Shown here: positions 27,582 to 34,265 of the stretch, in pieces
Position numbering within the stretch: position 1 is the stretch's first letter
Layout: every line of letters begins with the position of its first letter
From: Saccharothrix saharensis
Lineage (GTDB): Bacteria; Actinomycetota; Actinomycetes; Mycobacteriales; Pseudonocardiaceae
Length of the DNA stretch: 64,000 nucleotides
Assembly (NCBI RefSeq): GCF_006716745.1
Contig: NZ_VFPP01000001.1
Location: 7,265,386 to 7,329,385, forward strand
Direction: 5' to 3'
Position numbers and translations under genes: made by a program
The notes under the pieces: model-generated
The model's database searches: none
The model's input: only the letters and a program-made list of their open reading frames with translations
What the model was told of the DNA's origin: nothing

Positions 27582-28203
27582 TCGGACCGCCGGCGCCGCC
27601 GAGTTCGTGCCCGAGGGCGCGGACTTGGCGGCGCTGCGCCGTGCGGCCGCCGGCTGCCGCGGCTGCGAGCTGTATGAGCCGGCCACGCAGACCGTGTTCG
27701 GGTCGGGGCCGCAGGACGCCAGGCTGGTGCTCGTCGGCGAACAGCCCGGTGACGTCGAGGACCGGCAGGGCGAGCCGTTCGTCGGGCCCGCCGGCCGGTT
27801 GCTGGACAAGGCGCTGGACGAGGCCGACCTGGCCCGTGAGGGCGTCTACCTGACGAACGCGGTCAAGCACTTCAAGTTCGTGCCCGCCGAGCGCGGGAAG
27901 CGGCGCATCCACAAGACGCCGTCGCGCGGCGAGGTCGTGGCCTGCCTGCCGTGGCTGCACGCCGAACTGGCGCGGATCCGGCCCGCCCTGGTGGTGTGCC
28001 TGGGCGCGACGGCCGCGAAGGCCGTGCTGGGGGCGTCGTTCAAGGTCACCGAATGCCGGGGTCGGGTGGAGCGGGTCGAGGACCACGACGTGATCGCGAC
28101 CGTGCACCCGTCCGCGGTGCTCCGCGCTCCCGACCGTGACGAGGCCTACCGGGGATTCCTCGCCGACCTGCGGGCCGTGCGCGCCCACCTGAACGAGTCG
28201 TAG
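27565..28203 (+). CDS. udgX: UdgX-type uracil-DNA glycosylase
   Basis: The 212-aa protein belongs to the family 4-like UDG group. An N-terminal iron-sulfur region shows CRGCELYEPATQTVFGSG; motif A is VGEQPGDVEDRQGEPFVGPA; the diagnostic UdgX loop is KRRIHKTPSRGE near residue 110, whose His forms a covalent bond with the abasic site after uracil removal; the C-terminal motif is HPSAVLRA. Cysteines for a 4Fe-4S cluster are visible. GTG at 27565 overlaps csbD by 17 bp, so the two are coupled. Confidence 0.92.
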   Translation: MATTTSRTAGAAEFVPEGADLAALRRAAAGCRGCELYEPATQTVFGSGPQDARLVLVGEQPGDVEDRQGEPFVGPAGRLLDKALDEADLAREGVYLTNAVKHFKFVPAERGKRRIHKTPSRGEVVACLPWLHAELARIRPALVVCLGATAAKAVLGASFKVTECRGRVERVEDHDVIATVHPSAVLRAPDRDEAYRGFLADLRAVRAHLNES

Positions 28204-28212
28204 CACGTGAAA

Positions 28213-28280
28213 CGGCCCCCTGACCACTTCCCGCACCGGGTGCGGGCCGAGCTGGACTGGGCTCGGGGTCACGGGGGCCG
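28213..28280. terminator. Three-way-junction RNA element at the end of udgX
   Basis: The closing stem pairs 28213-28225 (CGGCCCCCTGACC) with 28267-28280 (GGTCACGGGGGCCG) with one bulged base. It encloses two perfect hairpins: CCCGCAC-CGG-GTGCGGG (28230-28246) and CCGAGC-N8-GCTCGG (28247-28266). It starts 10 bp after the udgX stop. On the minus strand it is followed by TTTCAC. It may be a bidirectional terminator or the 3' part of a minus-strand RNA. Confidence 0.55.
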
Positions 28281-28415
28281 GGTGGCTGCCTGGGATTCGC
28301 CCAGACCACCTGGGAAAGGTCGGTCCTAGCGGACAGCCACCTCACGACGAGTCCTATAGCTATTCAACTTCGGACCACCTCCTTCCTCGTGTACCACGAA
28401 CCTATGCGAGCTCCG
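28281..28415 (-). ncRNA. Candidate leader-peptide RNA (attenuator-like), minus strand
   Basis: Read on the minus strand, a possible promoter (TTGCGA, then CATAGG about 16 bp later, near 28410-28435) is followed by AAGGAGGTGG (28375-28384), a 13-codon ORF (28367-28326), and a fold in which GGTGGCTG, overlapping the end of the ORF (28341-28334), pairs with CAGCCACC (28288-28281). Inside sits CTGGG-N5-CCCAG. A ribosome on the ORF would block the long stem. The three-way junction follows. No same-strand gene lies downstream before udgX antisense. Confidence 0.4.
28326..28367 (-). CDS. Putative 13-aa leader peptide
   Basis: The TTG-initiated ORF encodes MNSYRTRREVAVR, with four Arg in 13 residues. 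The AAGGAGGT site lies 9 bases upstream, and complementarity to the 16S rRNA 3' end extends to about 15 nt if two G-U pairs are counted. The last codons fall within the stem described for the surrounding RNA. The start is TTG with no ATG alternative. Whether it is translated is unknown. Confidence 0.35.
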   Translation of the reverse strand: MNSYRTRREVAVR

Positions 28416-28859
28416 GCGGGCCTCGCAACGCAAATTCCGGCGGGTGGTGACCCTCACGCCCGGAGCGCCGGGCACGAGCCTCCCTCGTCGGGGTCGATCG
28501 CCGTCTCGGGGACTCGCCGAACCGGGCACCACGCGCACACCCGAGGCGACCGGGCGGGCCCTGGCCGCGCGCCGCGAGCCGGAGCGGTGCCGACGTCGGA
28601 CGTGGTGCCGATGGCCCCGGCGGTGGGGTTGTGGCCGGCACGGGCCCCGCGCCGGGCCGTCGACGGCAGCGAGGGCGTCACGGCCCGCGCGCACCGCCCG
28701 GGCGCCGCCGTCCCGGCCCCAGCGGGTGGCAACTCGTCCCGGTCCCCCCGGACTCCTCGGTGTCGATCTGCCGGATTCGTCGTAGGGCCTGATTCGTCGG
28801 CACAGCGCCGAGTCCGATTCCCGCCGGACCGGAATCGGTTGCGGCGGCACGATCGTGGC
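28416..28859. other. Intergenic region upstream of the SDR gene
   Basis: This stretch of about 440 bp has no convincing gene on either strand: open frames are long but are rich in Arg, Pro and Gly without family features. It ends directly at the SDR start, which has no visible Shine-Dalgarno, so the SDR may be leaderless. Confidence 0.4.
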
Positions 28860-29588
28860 ATGAACTTCGACGGCAAGGTCGCCCTCGTCACGGGTGGCAG
28901 CAGGGGTATCGGTGCGGCTATCGCGGTGCGGTTGGCGGAGTTGGGCGCGGACGTCGCGATCACGTACCGGAACGAGCCCGGTGACGTGGTGGACCGGGTG
29001 AAGGCGCTCGGGCGGCGGGTGGTGGCGGTTCGGGCGGACAGCGGTGACGCGGAGGCGGTGGTGGCGGCGGTCGAGGAGGCCGTGGCCGTGCTGGGGCGGT
29101 TGGACGTGCTGGTGAACAACGCGGGCGAGTTCATCGTCGGGCCCGTGGAGGAGTTGGGGGTGGCGGAGTTCGACCGGACGTTCGACGTGAACGTGCGGGC
29201 GGCGTTCGTGGCGGTGAAGGCGGCGTTGCCGCACCTCGGTCCGGGCGGTCGGGTGATCGCCATCGGCAGCAACGTGTCCGAGCGGGCCGTGTTCCCCGGG
29301 TTCTCGCTGTACGCGGCGTCGAAGGCGGCCTTGGGCGGGATGACGAAGGCGTTGGCGCGCGAGTTGGGGCCGCGCGGGATCACGGTGAACCTGGTGCACC
29401 CCGGTGCGACGGACACCGCCTCGAACCCGGCGGACGGCGCGGGGGCGGACGTGGTGCGCGGCTTCACGGCCGTGGGGCGTTACGCGGAACCGGCGGAGAT
29501 CGCGGCGGCGGTGGCGTTCCTGGCGTCCGAGGAGGCCGGGTACGTGACGGGCGCGCAACTCCACGCCGACGGCGGCTTCACCGCCTGA
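28860..29588 (+). CDS. SDR-family NAD(P)-dependent oxidoreductase
   Basis: The 242-aa protein is a classical short-chain dehydrogenase: cofactor loop VTGGSRGIGAAIA (residues 10-22), NNAG near 83, catalytic Ser (IAIGSNVSERA) and YAASK near 149, and the C-terminal GYVTGAQLHADGG. It resembles FabG-like 3-oxoacyl or sugar-alcohol reductases; the substrate is unknown. The first 120 codons use many G-ending codons (GCG, GTG, TTG). The ATG at 28860 has no ribosome site. It ends 7 bp before a large inverted repeat. Confidence 0.9.
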   Translation: MNFDGKVALVTGGSRGIGAAIAVRLAELGADVAITYRNEPGDVVDRVKALGRRVVAVRADSGDAEAVVAAVEEAVAVLGRLDVLVNNAGEFIVGPVEELGVAEFDRTFDVNVRAAFVAVKAALPHLGPGGRVIAIGSNVSERAVFPGFSLYAASKAALGGMTKALARELGPRGITVNLVHPGATDTASNPADGAGADVVRGFTAVGRYAEPAEIAAAVAFLASEEAGYVTGAQLHADGGFTA

Positions 29589-29594
29589 CCCCCG

Positions 29595-29697
29595 CCGCGG
29601 GAGTCCTGCGTCCAGGACCCGTGAGGTCGACGCTCAGCGCCCGGTGAAGGCGCGCTGGGCGTTGGATCCGGGGTGCGCGAACGCAGGACTCCCGCGG
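29595..29697. terminator. Bidirectional terminator-like inverted repeat
   Basis: CCGCGGGAGTCCTGCGT (29595-29611) is repeated inverted and perfectly at 29681-29697, with a nested stem (ACGC-t-CAGCGC with GCGCTG-g-GCGT) in the 69 bp between. It fills the gap between the convergent SDR and LPMO genes, as expected of a two-way terminator. Confidence 0.6.
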
Positions 29698-29702
29698 TTC
29701 GG

Positions 29703-30218
29703 TCAGCTCGCGTTCACGTCGATGCAGGCGTAGAACGCGTTGGAGGTGTCACCGATGTTCCAGATGGCGAGCACGGTCTGGCGGCCCGTCGCACCCAGGT
29801 TCACCGTGTGCGACACGGTGGCCGGGGGTTGCTGCATGCCGCCGTCGAAGTAGCCGACCCGCCTGCCGCCCACGTAGTACTCGTAGTTGGCGGTGCGGTG
29901 CCGAGCGGTGAAGGTCCAGTTGAACGTGACGGTCTGGCCGGTGCTCGCGACCTTCCAGCCCTTGGAGTTGTCGTTCAGCTCGGCGAACCGGGCGACGCCG
30001 CCGTTGCAGCTCCGGAGGCCTTTGGGGCCTTCGACGCTCTGCGGCTCGTACTTGATGTCGCCGCACGGCACCAGGCCGCGGGCGCACTGCGCCTGCCTGC
30101 TGGCGGGCGACGAGACGTACCCGTGCGCGAACGCGGGCGCCGAGGGCAGGGCGACCGTCACGAGCGGCGCGGCGAGCACGCCTGCCGCCACCGCGGCGAT
30201 CCTTCGGCGGAGTGACAT
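29703..30218 (-). CDS. Secreted AA10 lytic polysaccharide monooxygenase
   Basis: The 171-aa precursor has a signal peptide (MSLRRRIAAVAAGVLAAPLV ... APAFA) cut before HGYVSSPASR, leaving the N-terminal His that, with His in FTARHRTANYEYY, forms the copper histidine brace. Four or more Cys suggest disulfides. It oxidatively cleaves chitin or cellulose outside the cell; no binding module is attached. ATG follows AGAGGAG at 5 bases. A DasR-like palindrome lies about 90 bp upstream, favouring chitin or a chitin-responsive role. Confidence 0.92.
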   Translation of the reverse strand: MSLRRRIAAVAAGVLAAPLVTVALPSAPAFAHGYVSSPASRQAQCARGLVPCGDIKYEPQSVEGPKGLRSCNGGVARFAELNDNSKGWKVASTGQTVTFNWTFTARHRTANYEYYVGGRRVGYFDGGMQQPPATVSHTVNLGATGRQTVLAIWNIGDTSNAFYACIDVNAS

Positions 30219-30305
30219 GTGGACTCCTCTGATCGGATGGGCGGAAACGCTTGTGGCGAACGCCAACCCGAGTGCGCTGGGTGGAGCGTTCACCCAAACG
30301 CGGCG

Positions 30306-30321
30306 GCAGGTCTAGACCATA
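30306..30321. promoter_or_regulatory. DasR-like operator (dre) upstream of the LPMO gene
   Basis: GCAGGTCTAGACCATA contains the perfect palindrome GGTCTAGACC and matches 11 of 12 core bases of the DasR element TGGTCTAGACCA. It lies 88 bp upstream of the LPMO start. In Streptomyces, DasR controls chitinases and chitin LPMOs, so the target gene supports the call. Confidence 0.6.
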
Positions 30322-30728
30322 CTCTCTGTGATTGCCCCGTGACAACCATCAACCTCCGATGGTCCTCGGACGGAACGGACCCGCGCGGGTGTGGGAAATG
30401 ACCTCGATGGGCCACGAACGCAGCGCGCGGATCGATGCGGTGAGCCTCCCCGCGGAACCCGTGGCGGTGATCGGGCGGCTCGGGCCCGGGACGAGCCGGC
30501 TCGGAGCCGGCTACCGCGGCCCCGTCCGGCGCGTGCCGGAGGCGGGCGCGGAGAAGTACCTGATGTCGTCCGCGATCCCCGTGCCGGCCAGGCAGCTCGA
30601 CCAGGCCCTCGCACCGGCTGCGGCTCGGCGACGGCGCCGTGGCGCGACCGGGGGTCGAAGCGGGCCCGGAGCCGAGCGCTCCCCGGTAACCGTGCGAGCC
30701 CTCCGCCCGGCAGCGACCGGTATCCCGG
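30322..30728. other. Intergenic region upstream of the SLOG gene's stop
   Basis: About 400 bp with no clearly supported gene. A plus-strand frame from 30398 reads MTSMGHERSARIDAVSLPAE and later EKYLMSSAIPVPARQLDQAL, which is less repetitive than typical shadow frames and could be a small protein or a remnant. It has no visible ribosome site and runs into the SLOG gene antisense. Confidence 0.3.
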
Positions 30729-31358
30729 TCAGCGGCCCGGGCGCAGCACCCGCTCGACGTGCGCGCGCAGCTCGTCGAACCCCAGCACGGTGGTCAACGG
30801 CGAGGTGGCGATCGCGGTCGACCGCTCGTCCGCGCTCTCGGCGATGGCGTCCGCGGTGCGCCCGCTGCCGCGCAGCACGACCAGCGGCCGGTTGCGGCCC
30901 AGGCTGTGCTCGGCGTCGTCGAACGTGATCGGACCGCCGTTCACCAGCACGGTCAGCGACGGCTCCGGCCCGGCGACCACGTCCGCCACGTCGGCCAGCC
31001 ACGGCGACTCGTCACCCCACGCGTCACCGGGCACGAGCACCAGGTGGGTGTGGTTCGGCTCGAACTCGTCCAGGTCCACCGCGACCTCCGCGGCCACCCC
31101 GACCAGCGGGAACGCCCCCCCTGCCGCCGCCCGCGCCCGACCGACGGCCCGCATCACGCCGACGTCCGTGCCACCGTCCACCACCACCGCGCCGCACGCG
31201 TCCAGCAGCGGCACGAGGTCGCGCAGCACCGGCACGAGCGCTTCGAGGTCGCCGCCCGCCATCCCGCCCGCGCCGCCGACCAGCACCAGCACCGGCCGCC
31301 CGGCCGGCAACCCGGCCGCGGTCAACCCGGCCTTCGACGTGACCCGAACCCTGTCCAC
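30729..31358 (-). CDS. SLOG-family protein, TRPM-type (LSDAT prokaryotic)
   Basis: The 209-aa protein has a Rossmann-like nucleotide-binding fold of the SLOG superfamily: RPVLVLVGGAGGMAGGDLEA, GAVVVDGGTDVGVMRAVGRA, LVGVAAEVAVDLDEFEPNHT, HLVLVPGDAWGDESPWLADV, LTVLVNGGPITFDDAEHSLG and RPLVVLRGSGRTADAIAES. The VVDGGTDxGVM and PNHTHxVLVPGDxWGDESPW motifs are those of the bacterial relatives of the TRPM channel sensor, thought to bind ADP-ribose-like nucleotides. No effector domain is fused. Start is a GTG. Confidence 0.78.
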   Translation of the reverse strand: MDRVRVTSKAGLTAAGLPAGRPVLVLVGGAGGMAGGDLEALVPVLRDLVPLLDACGAVVVDGGTDVGVMRAVGRARAAAGGAFPLVGVAAEVAVDLDEFEPNHTHLVLVPGDAWGDESPWLADVADVVAGPEPSLTVLVNGGPITFDDAEHSLGRNRPLVVLRGSGRTADAIAESADERSTAIATSPLTTVLGFDELRAHVERVLRPGR

Positions 31359-31505
31359 GATCGGCGACCGTACCCGCGCACGCGCCGTACCACCGCGTTT
31401 CCCCAGCGTGGCCGGCGCGGGCGCGGGGGCCCGTCGGACGCGGCAGGACCAGCCGCCGGGCGTGGTCGAGGTCGGCGGCGACCGCGACGACGACCTGCCC
31501 GAGCG

Positions 31506-32933
31506 CTACAACTCCAACCCGGTCAGCACCAGAACCCGAGCTTCGGTCAGGTCCTCCATCGCCGCCCGCACCCCCTCACGGCCCGTGCCCGACTCCTTGA
31601 CCCCGCCGTACGGCATCTGGTCGGCCCGGAAGCTCGGCACGTCGCCCACGATCACCCCGCCCACGGCCAGTCGCCTGGCCGCCCGGAACGCCACCCGGAC
31701 GTCGTGCGTGAACAGGCCCGCCTGCAACCCGAACCGCGAGGCGTTCACCCGGTCGAACGCCTCGTCCACCGACGGCACGCGGTCCAGCACCACGACGGGG
31801 CCGAACACCTCCTCGTCCACCACCTTGCACCCCGGCGGCACGTCGGCCAGCACCGTCGGCTCGTAGGCCGCGCCCGAGCGCCGGCCGCCGGTCAGCACCC
31901 GCGCGCCCGCCGCCACGGCCTCGTCGACCCACGCCTCGACCCGCCGGGCGGCCGCCTCGTTGATCAGCGGGCCGACGTCGGTGGCCGGGTCGGTCGGGTC
32001 GCCCGTGCCGAGCTTGCGCACGTGCGACACCACCGCGTCGGCCAGCGCCGGGTACACGTCCTCGTGCGCGTACACGCGTTGCACGGAGATGCACGACTGC
32101 CCGCCCTGGTACATCGAGAACGTGGCGATCCGTTGCGCCGCCCGGTCCAGGTCCGTCCAATCCGGACAGACGACCGCCGCCGCGTTGCCGCCCAGCTCCA
32201 GCACGACGTGCTTGCGCGGCACGCGGTCCAGGATCGAGTAGCCCACCGGGCCGGAACCGGTGAACGACACCACCGGCAGCCGGGGGTCCTCGGCGAGCGC
32301 GCCCGCCACCTCGTTGGGCACCGGCAGCACCGACCACGACCCGGCGGGCAGGTCGGTCTCCGCCAGCAGCTCGCCCAGCAGCAGCGCGACCAGCGGCGTC
32401 GCCGGCGCGGGCTTGACCACGATCGGCGCGCCCACCGCCAACGCGGGCGCGACCTTGTGCGCCACCAGGTTCAGCGGGAAGTTGAACGGCGCGATGCCGA
32501 GCACGGGACCGCGCGGCGCCCGTCGCACCAGCGCCAGCCTGCCGTCCGCCGCCGGGTCGGTGTCCAGCCGCTGCAGCTCGCCGGAGAACCGGCGCGCCTC
32601 CTCGGCGGCCCAGCGGAACGTCGACACCGCGCGGGCGACCTCGATCCGCGACCACTTCACCGGCTTGCCGGACTCGGCGGTGATCAGCGCGGCCACCTCG
32701 TCCGCGCGTGCGGCGAGCCGGCGGGACACGTGGTCCAGCGCGGCGGCCCGCGCGTGCGCGGGCAGGGCGGCGAAGTCGTCCGCCACGGCGTGCGCGGCGG
32801 CGACGGCCCGCTCCACGCCCTCGGCGGTCGCGTTCGACGTCACGCCCGCGAGCGCGCCGTCGTGGGGTGTGCGGATCTCGACCAGGTCCTCGCTCGTCGC
32901 GGGCTCGCCCGCGACCCAGTGCGGCGTCGTCAC
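31506..32933 (-). CDS. Aldehyde dehydrogenase (succinate-semialdehyde dehydrogenase-like)
   Basis: This 475-aa enzyme shows the ALDH cofactor and active-site motifs: GIAPFNFPLNLVAHKVAPAL, FTGSGPVG, LELGGNAAAVV (general base Glu near 251) and GGQSCISVQRV (nucleophile Cys near 285), with EEVFGPVVVL near the end. Its start overlaps the gabT stop by 4 bp (GTGA), and a GAAGGAG site lies 7 bases upstream. In this operon it should oxidise succinate semialdehyde to succinate; substrate range is inferred from context. Confidence 0.88.
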   Translation of the reverse strand: MTTPHWVAGEPATSEDLVEIRTPHDGALAGVTSNATAEGVERAVAAAHAVADDFAALPAHARAAALDHVSRRLAARADEVAALITAESGKPVKWSRIEVARAVSTFRWAAEEARRFSGELQRLDTDPAADGRLALVRRAPRGPVLGIAPFNFPLNLVAHKVAPALAVGAPIVVKPAPATPLVALLLGELLAETDLPAGSWSVLPVPNEVAGALAEDPRLPVVSFTGSGPVGYSILDRVPRKHVVLELGGNAAAVVCPDWTDLDRAAQRIATFSMYQGGQSCISVQRVYAHEDVYPALADAVVSHVRKLGTGDPTDPATDVGPLINEAAARRVEAWVDEAVAAGARVLTGGRRSGAAYEPTVLADVPPGCKVVDEEVFGPVVVLDRVPSVDEAFDRVNASRFGLQAGLFTHDVRVAFRAARRLAVGGVIVGDVPSFRADQMPYGGVKESGTGREGVRAAMEDLTEARVLVLTGLEL

Positions 32934-34183
32934 CGAATGGCTCCTTCAAGCACGTCCAGGCCTTCGGCCAGCAGCTCGTCCGGGATGACGAGCGGTGGCA
33001 GCAGGCGGATCACGTTCCCACGGGTACCGCAGGTCAGCACGACCACCCCGGCCGCGTGGCAGGCGGCCGCGACCCGGCCCGCGACCTCGGCGGAGGCCAG
33101 TTCGACGGCCAGCATCGCGCCGCGACCGCGCGCCTGCGCCACGTCGGGCAGGGCGCGCAGGCGGGGCAGCGCGGTCGCCTCGATGCGCCGGGCGGCGGCG
33201 TTGAGGTCCAGCTCGCGCATCGTGTCGAGGGCGGCCAGGGCGGCGGCGCAGGCGATCGGGTTGCCACCGTAGGTGCCGCCGAGCCCGCCCGCGTGCACGG
33301 CGTCCACCACGTCCGCGCGCCCGGTCACGGCGGCCAGCGGCAGGCCGCCCGCGATGCCCTTCGCCATCGCCACCAGGTCCGGCACGACGCCTTCGCGGTC
33401 GCACGCGAACCAGTCGCCCGTGCGGCAGAAACCGGTCTGGACCTCGTCGGCGACCAGCAGGACGCCGTGCGACCGGCACCAGTCGGCGAGGGCGGGCAGG
33501 AACCCCGGCGCGGGCACGACGAAACCGCCCTCGCCCTGGATCGGCTCGACCACCACGCAGGCGACCTCGTCCGGTCGGTCGATCGCGGCGACGGCGCGGC
33601 GGGCCGCCTCCTCGCCGGTCAGGCCGTCGTGCAGCGGGTAGGAGCCGGGGACGCGGTGCACCTCGGGCGCGAACGGGCCGAAGCCGTGCTTGTAGGGCAC
33701 GTCCTTGGCGGTCATCGCCAGGGTGAGGTTCGTGCGGCCGTGGTAGGCGTGGTCGAGCACCACGACGCCGGGCCGCCCCGTGGCGTGCCGGGCGATCTTG
33801 ACCGCGTTCTCCACCGCTTCCGCGCCGGAGTTGAGCAGGACCGAGCGCTTGGCGTGCCCGCCGGGGGTCAGCTCGGCGAGCCGCTCGCACACGTCCACGT
33901 AGCCCTCGTACGGCGTGACCATGAAACACGTGTGGCTGAACCGGTCGACCTGCTCGTGGACGGCGCGGGCGACGCGCGGCGCGGGGTTGCCGACGCCGGT
34001 CACCGCGATGCCCGACCCCAGGTCGATCAGCCGGTTGCCGTCGACGTCGACCAGCAGACCGGGCTCGGCGTGGTCGACGAACACCGGCAGCACCGAGCCG
34101 ACGCCCGCCGCGACCGCGCCCTCGCGCCGTCCGGTCAGCTCGCGTGACCGGGGTCCGGGGATCTCCGTGCGCAGTCGGGCCAT
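32930..34183 (-). CDS. gabT: 4-aminobutyrate aminotransferase
   Basis: The 417-aa class III aminotransferase carries LLNSGAEAVENAVKIARHAT, YHGRTNLTLAMTAKDVPYKH, EPIQGEGGFVVPAPGFL, LVADEVQTGFCRTG and the PLP lysine in LVAMAKGIAGGLPLAAVTGR. It transfers the amino group of GABA to 2-oxoglutarate, giving succinate semialdehyde for the coupled dehydrogenase. It is divergent from a PucR regulator across an 81-bp promoter region that holds two copies of ACAGTGTCCA. Confidence 0.92.
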   Translation of the reverse strand: MARLRTEIPGPRSRELTGRREGAVAAGVGSVLPVFVDHAEPGLLVDVDGNRLIDLGSGIAVTGVGNPAPRVARAVHEQVDRFSHTCFMVTPYEGYVDVCERLAELTPGGHAKRSVLLNSGAEAVENAVKIARHATGRPGVVVLDHAYHGRTNLTLAMTAKDVPYKHGFGPFAPEVHRVPGSYPLHDGLTGEEAARRAVAAIDRPDEVACVVVEPIQGEGGFVVPAPGFLPALADWCRSHGVLLVADEVQTGFCRTGDWFACDREGVVPDLVAMAKGIAGGLPLAAVTGRADVVDAVHAGGLGGTYGGNPIACAAALAALDTMRELDLNAAARRIEATALPRLRALPDVAQARGRGAMLAVELASAEVAGRVAAACHAAGVVVLTCGTRGNVIRLLPPLVIPDELLAEGLDVLEGAIR

Positions 34184-34215
34184 GGGTCCAGCATCGACCC
34201 GCGCGGGGACGGGCG

Positions 34216-34265
34216 ACAGTGTCCACAGTGGCGATCGGGTGGGAGTGGGCTGTACACAGTGTCCA
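34216..34265. promoter_or_regulatory. Direct repeats ACAGTGTCCA between gabT and pucR
   Basis: ACAGTGTCCA occurs at 34216-34225 and 34256-34265, 40 bp (about four helical turns) apart, with a partial third copy (CCACAGTGG) next to the first. The second copy touches the PucR start codon. This is a plausible site for autoregulation and control of the gab operon by the divergent PucR protein. Confidence 0.45.

Noticed and set aside
28370..28390. 16S rRNA 3'-end fragment (GGACCACCTCCTTCC)
   Set aside because: Only about 15 bases resemble the anti-Shine-Dalgarno end and no flanking 16S helix is present; it reads better as a strong ribosome site on the minus strand.
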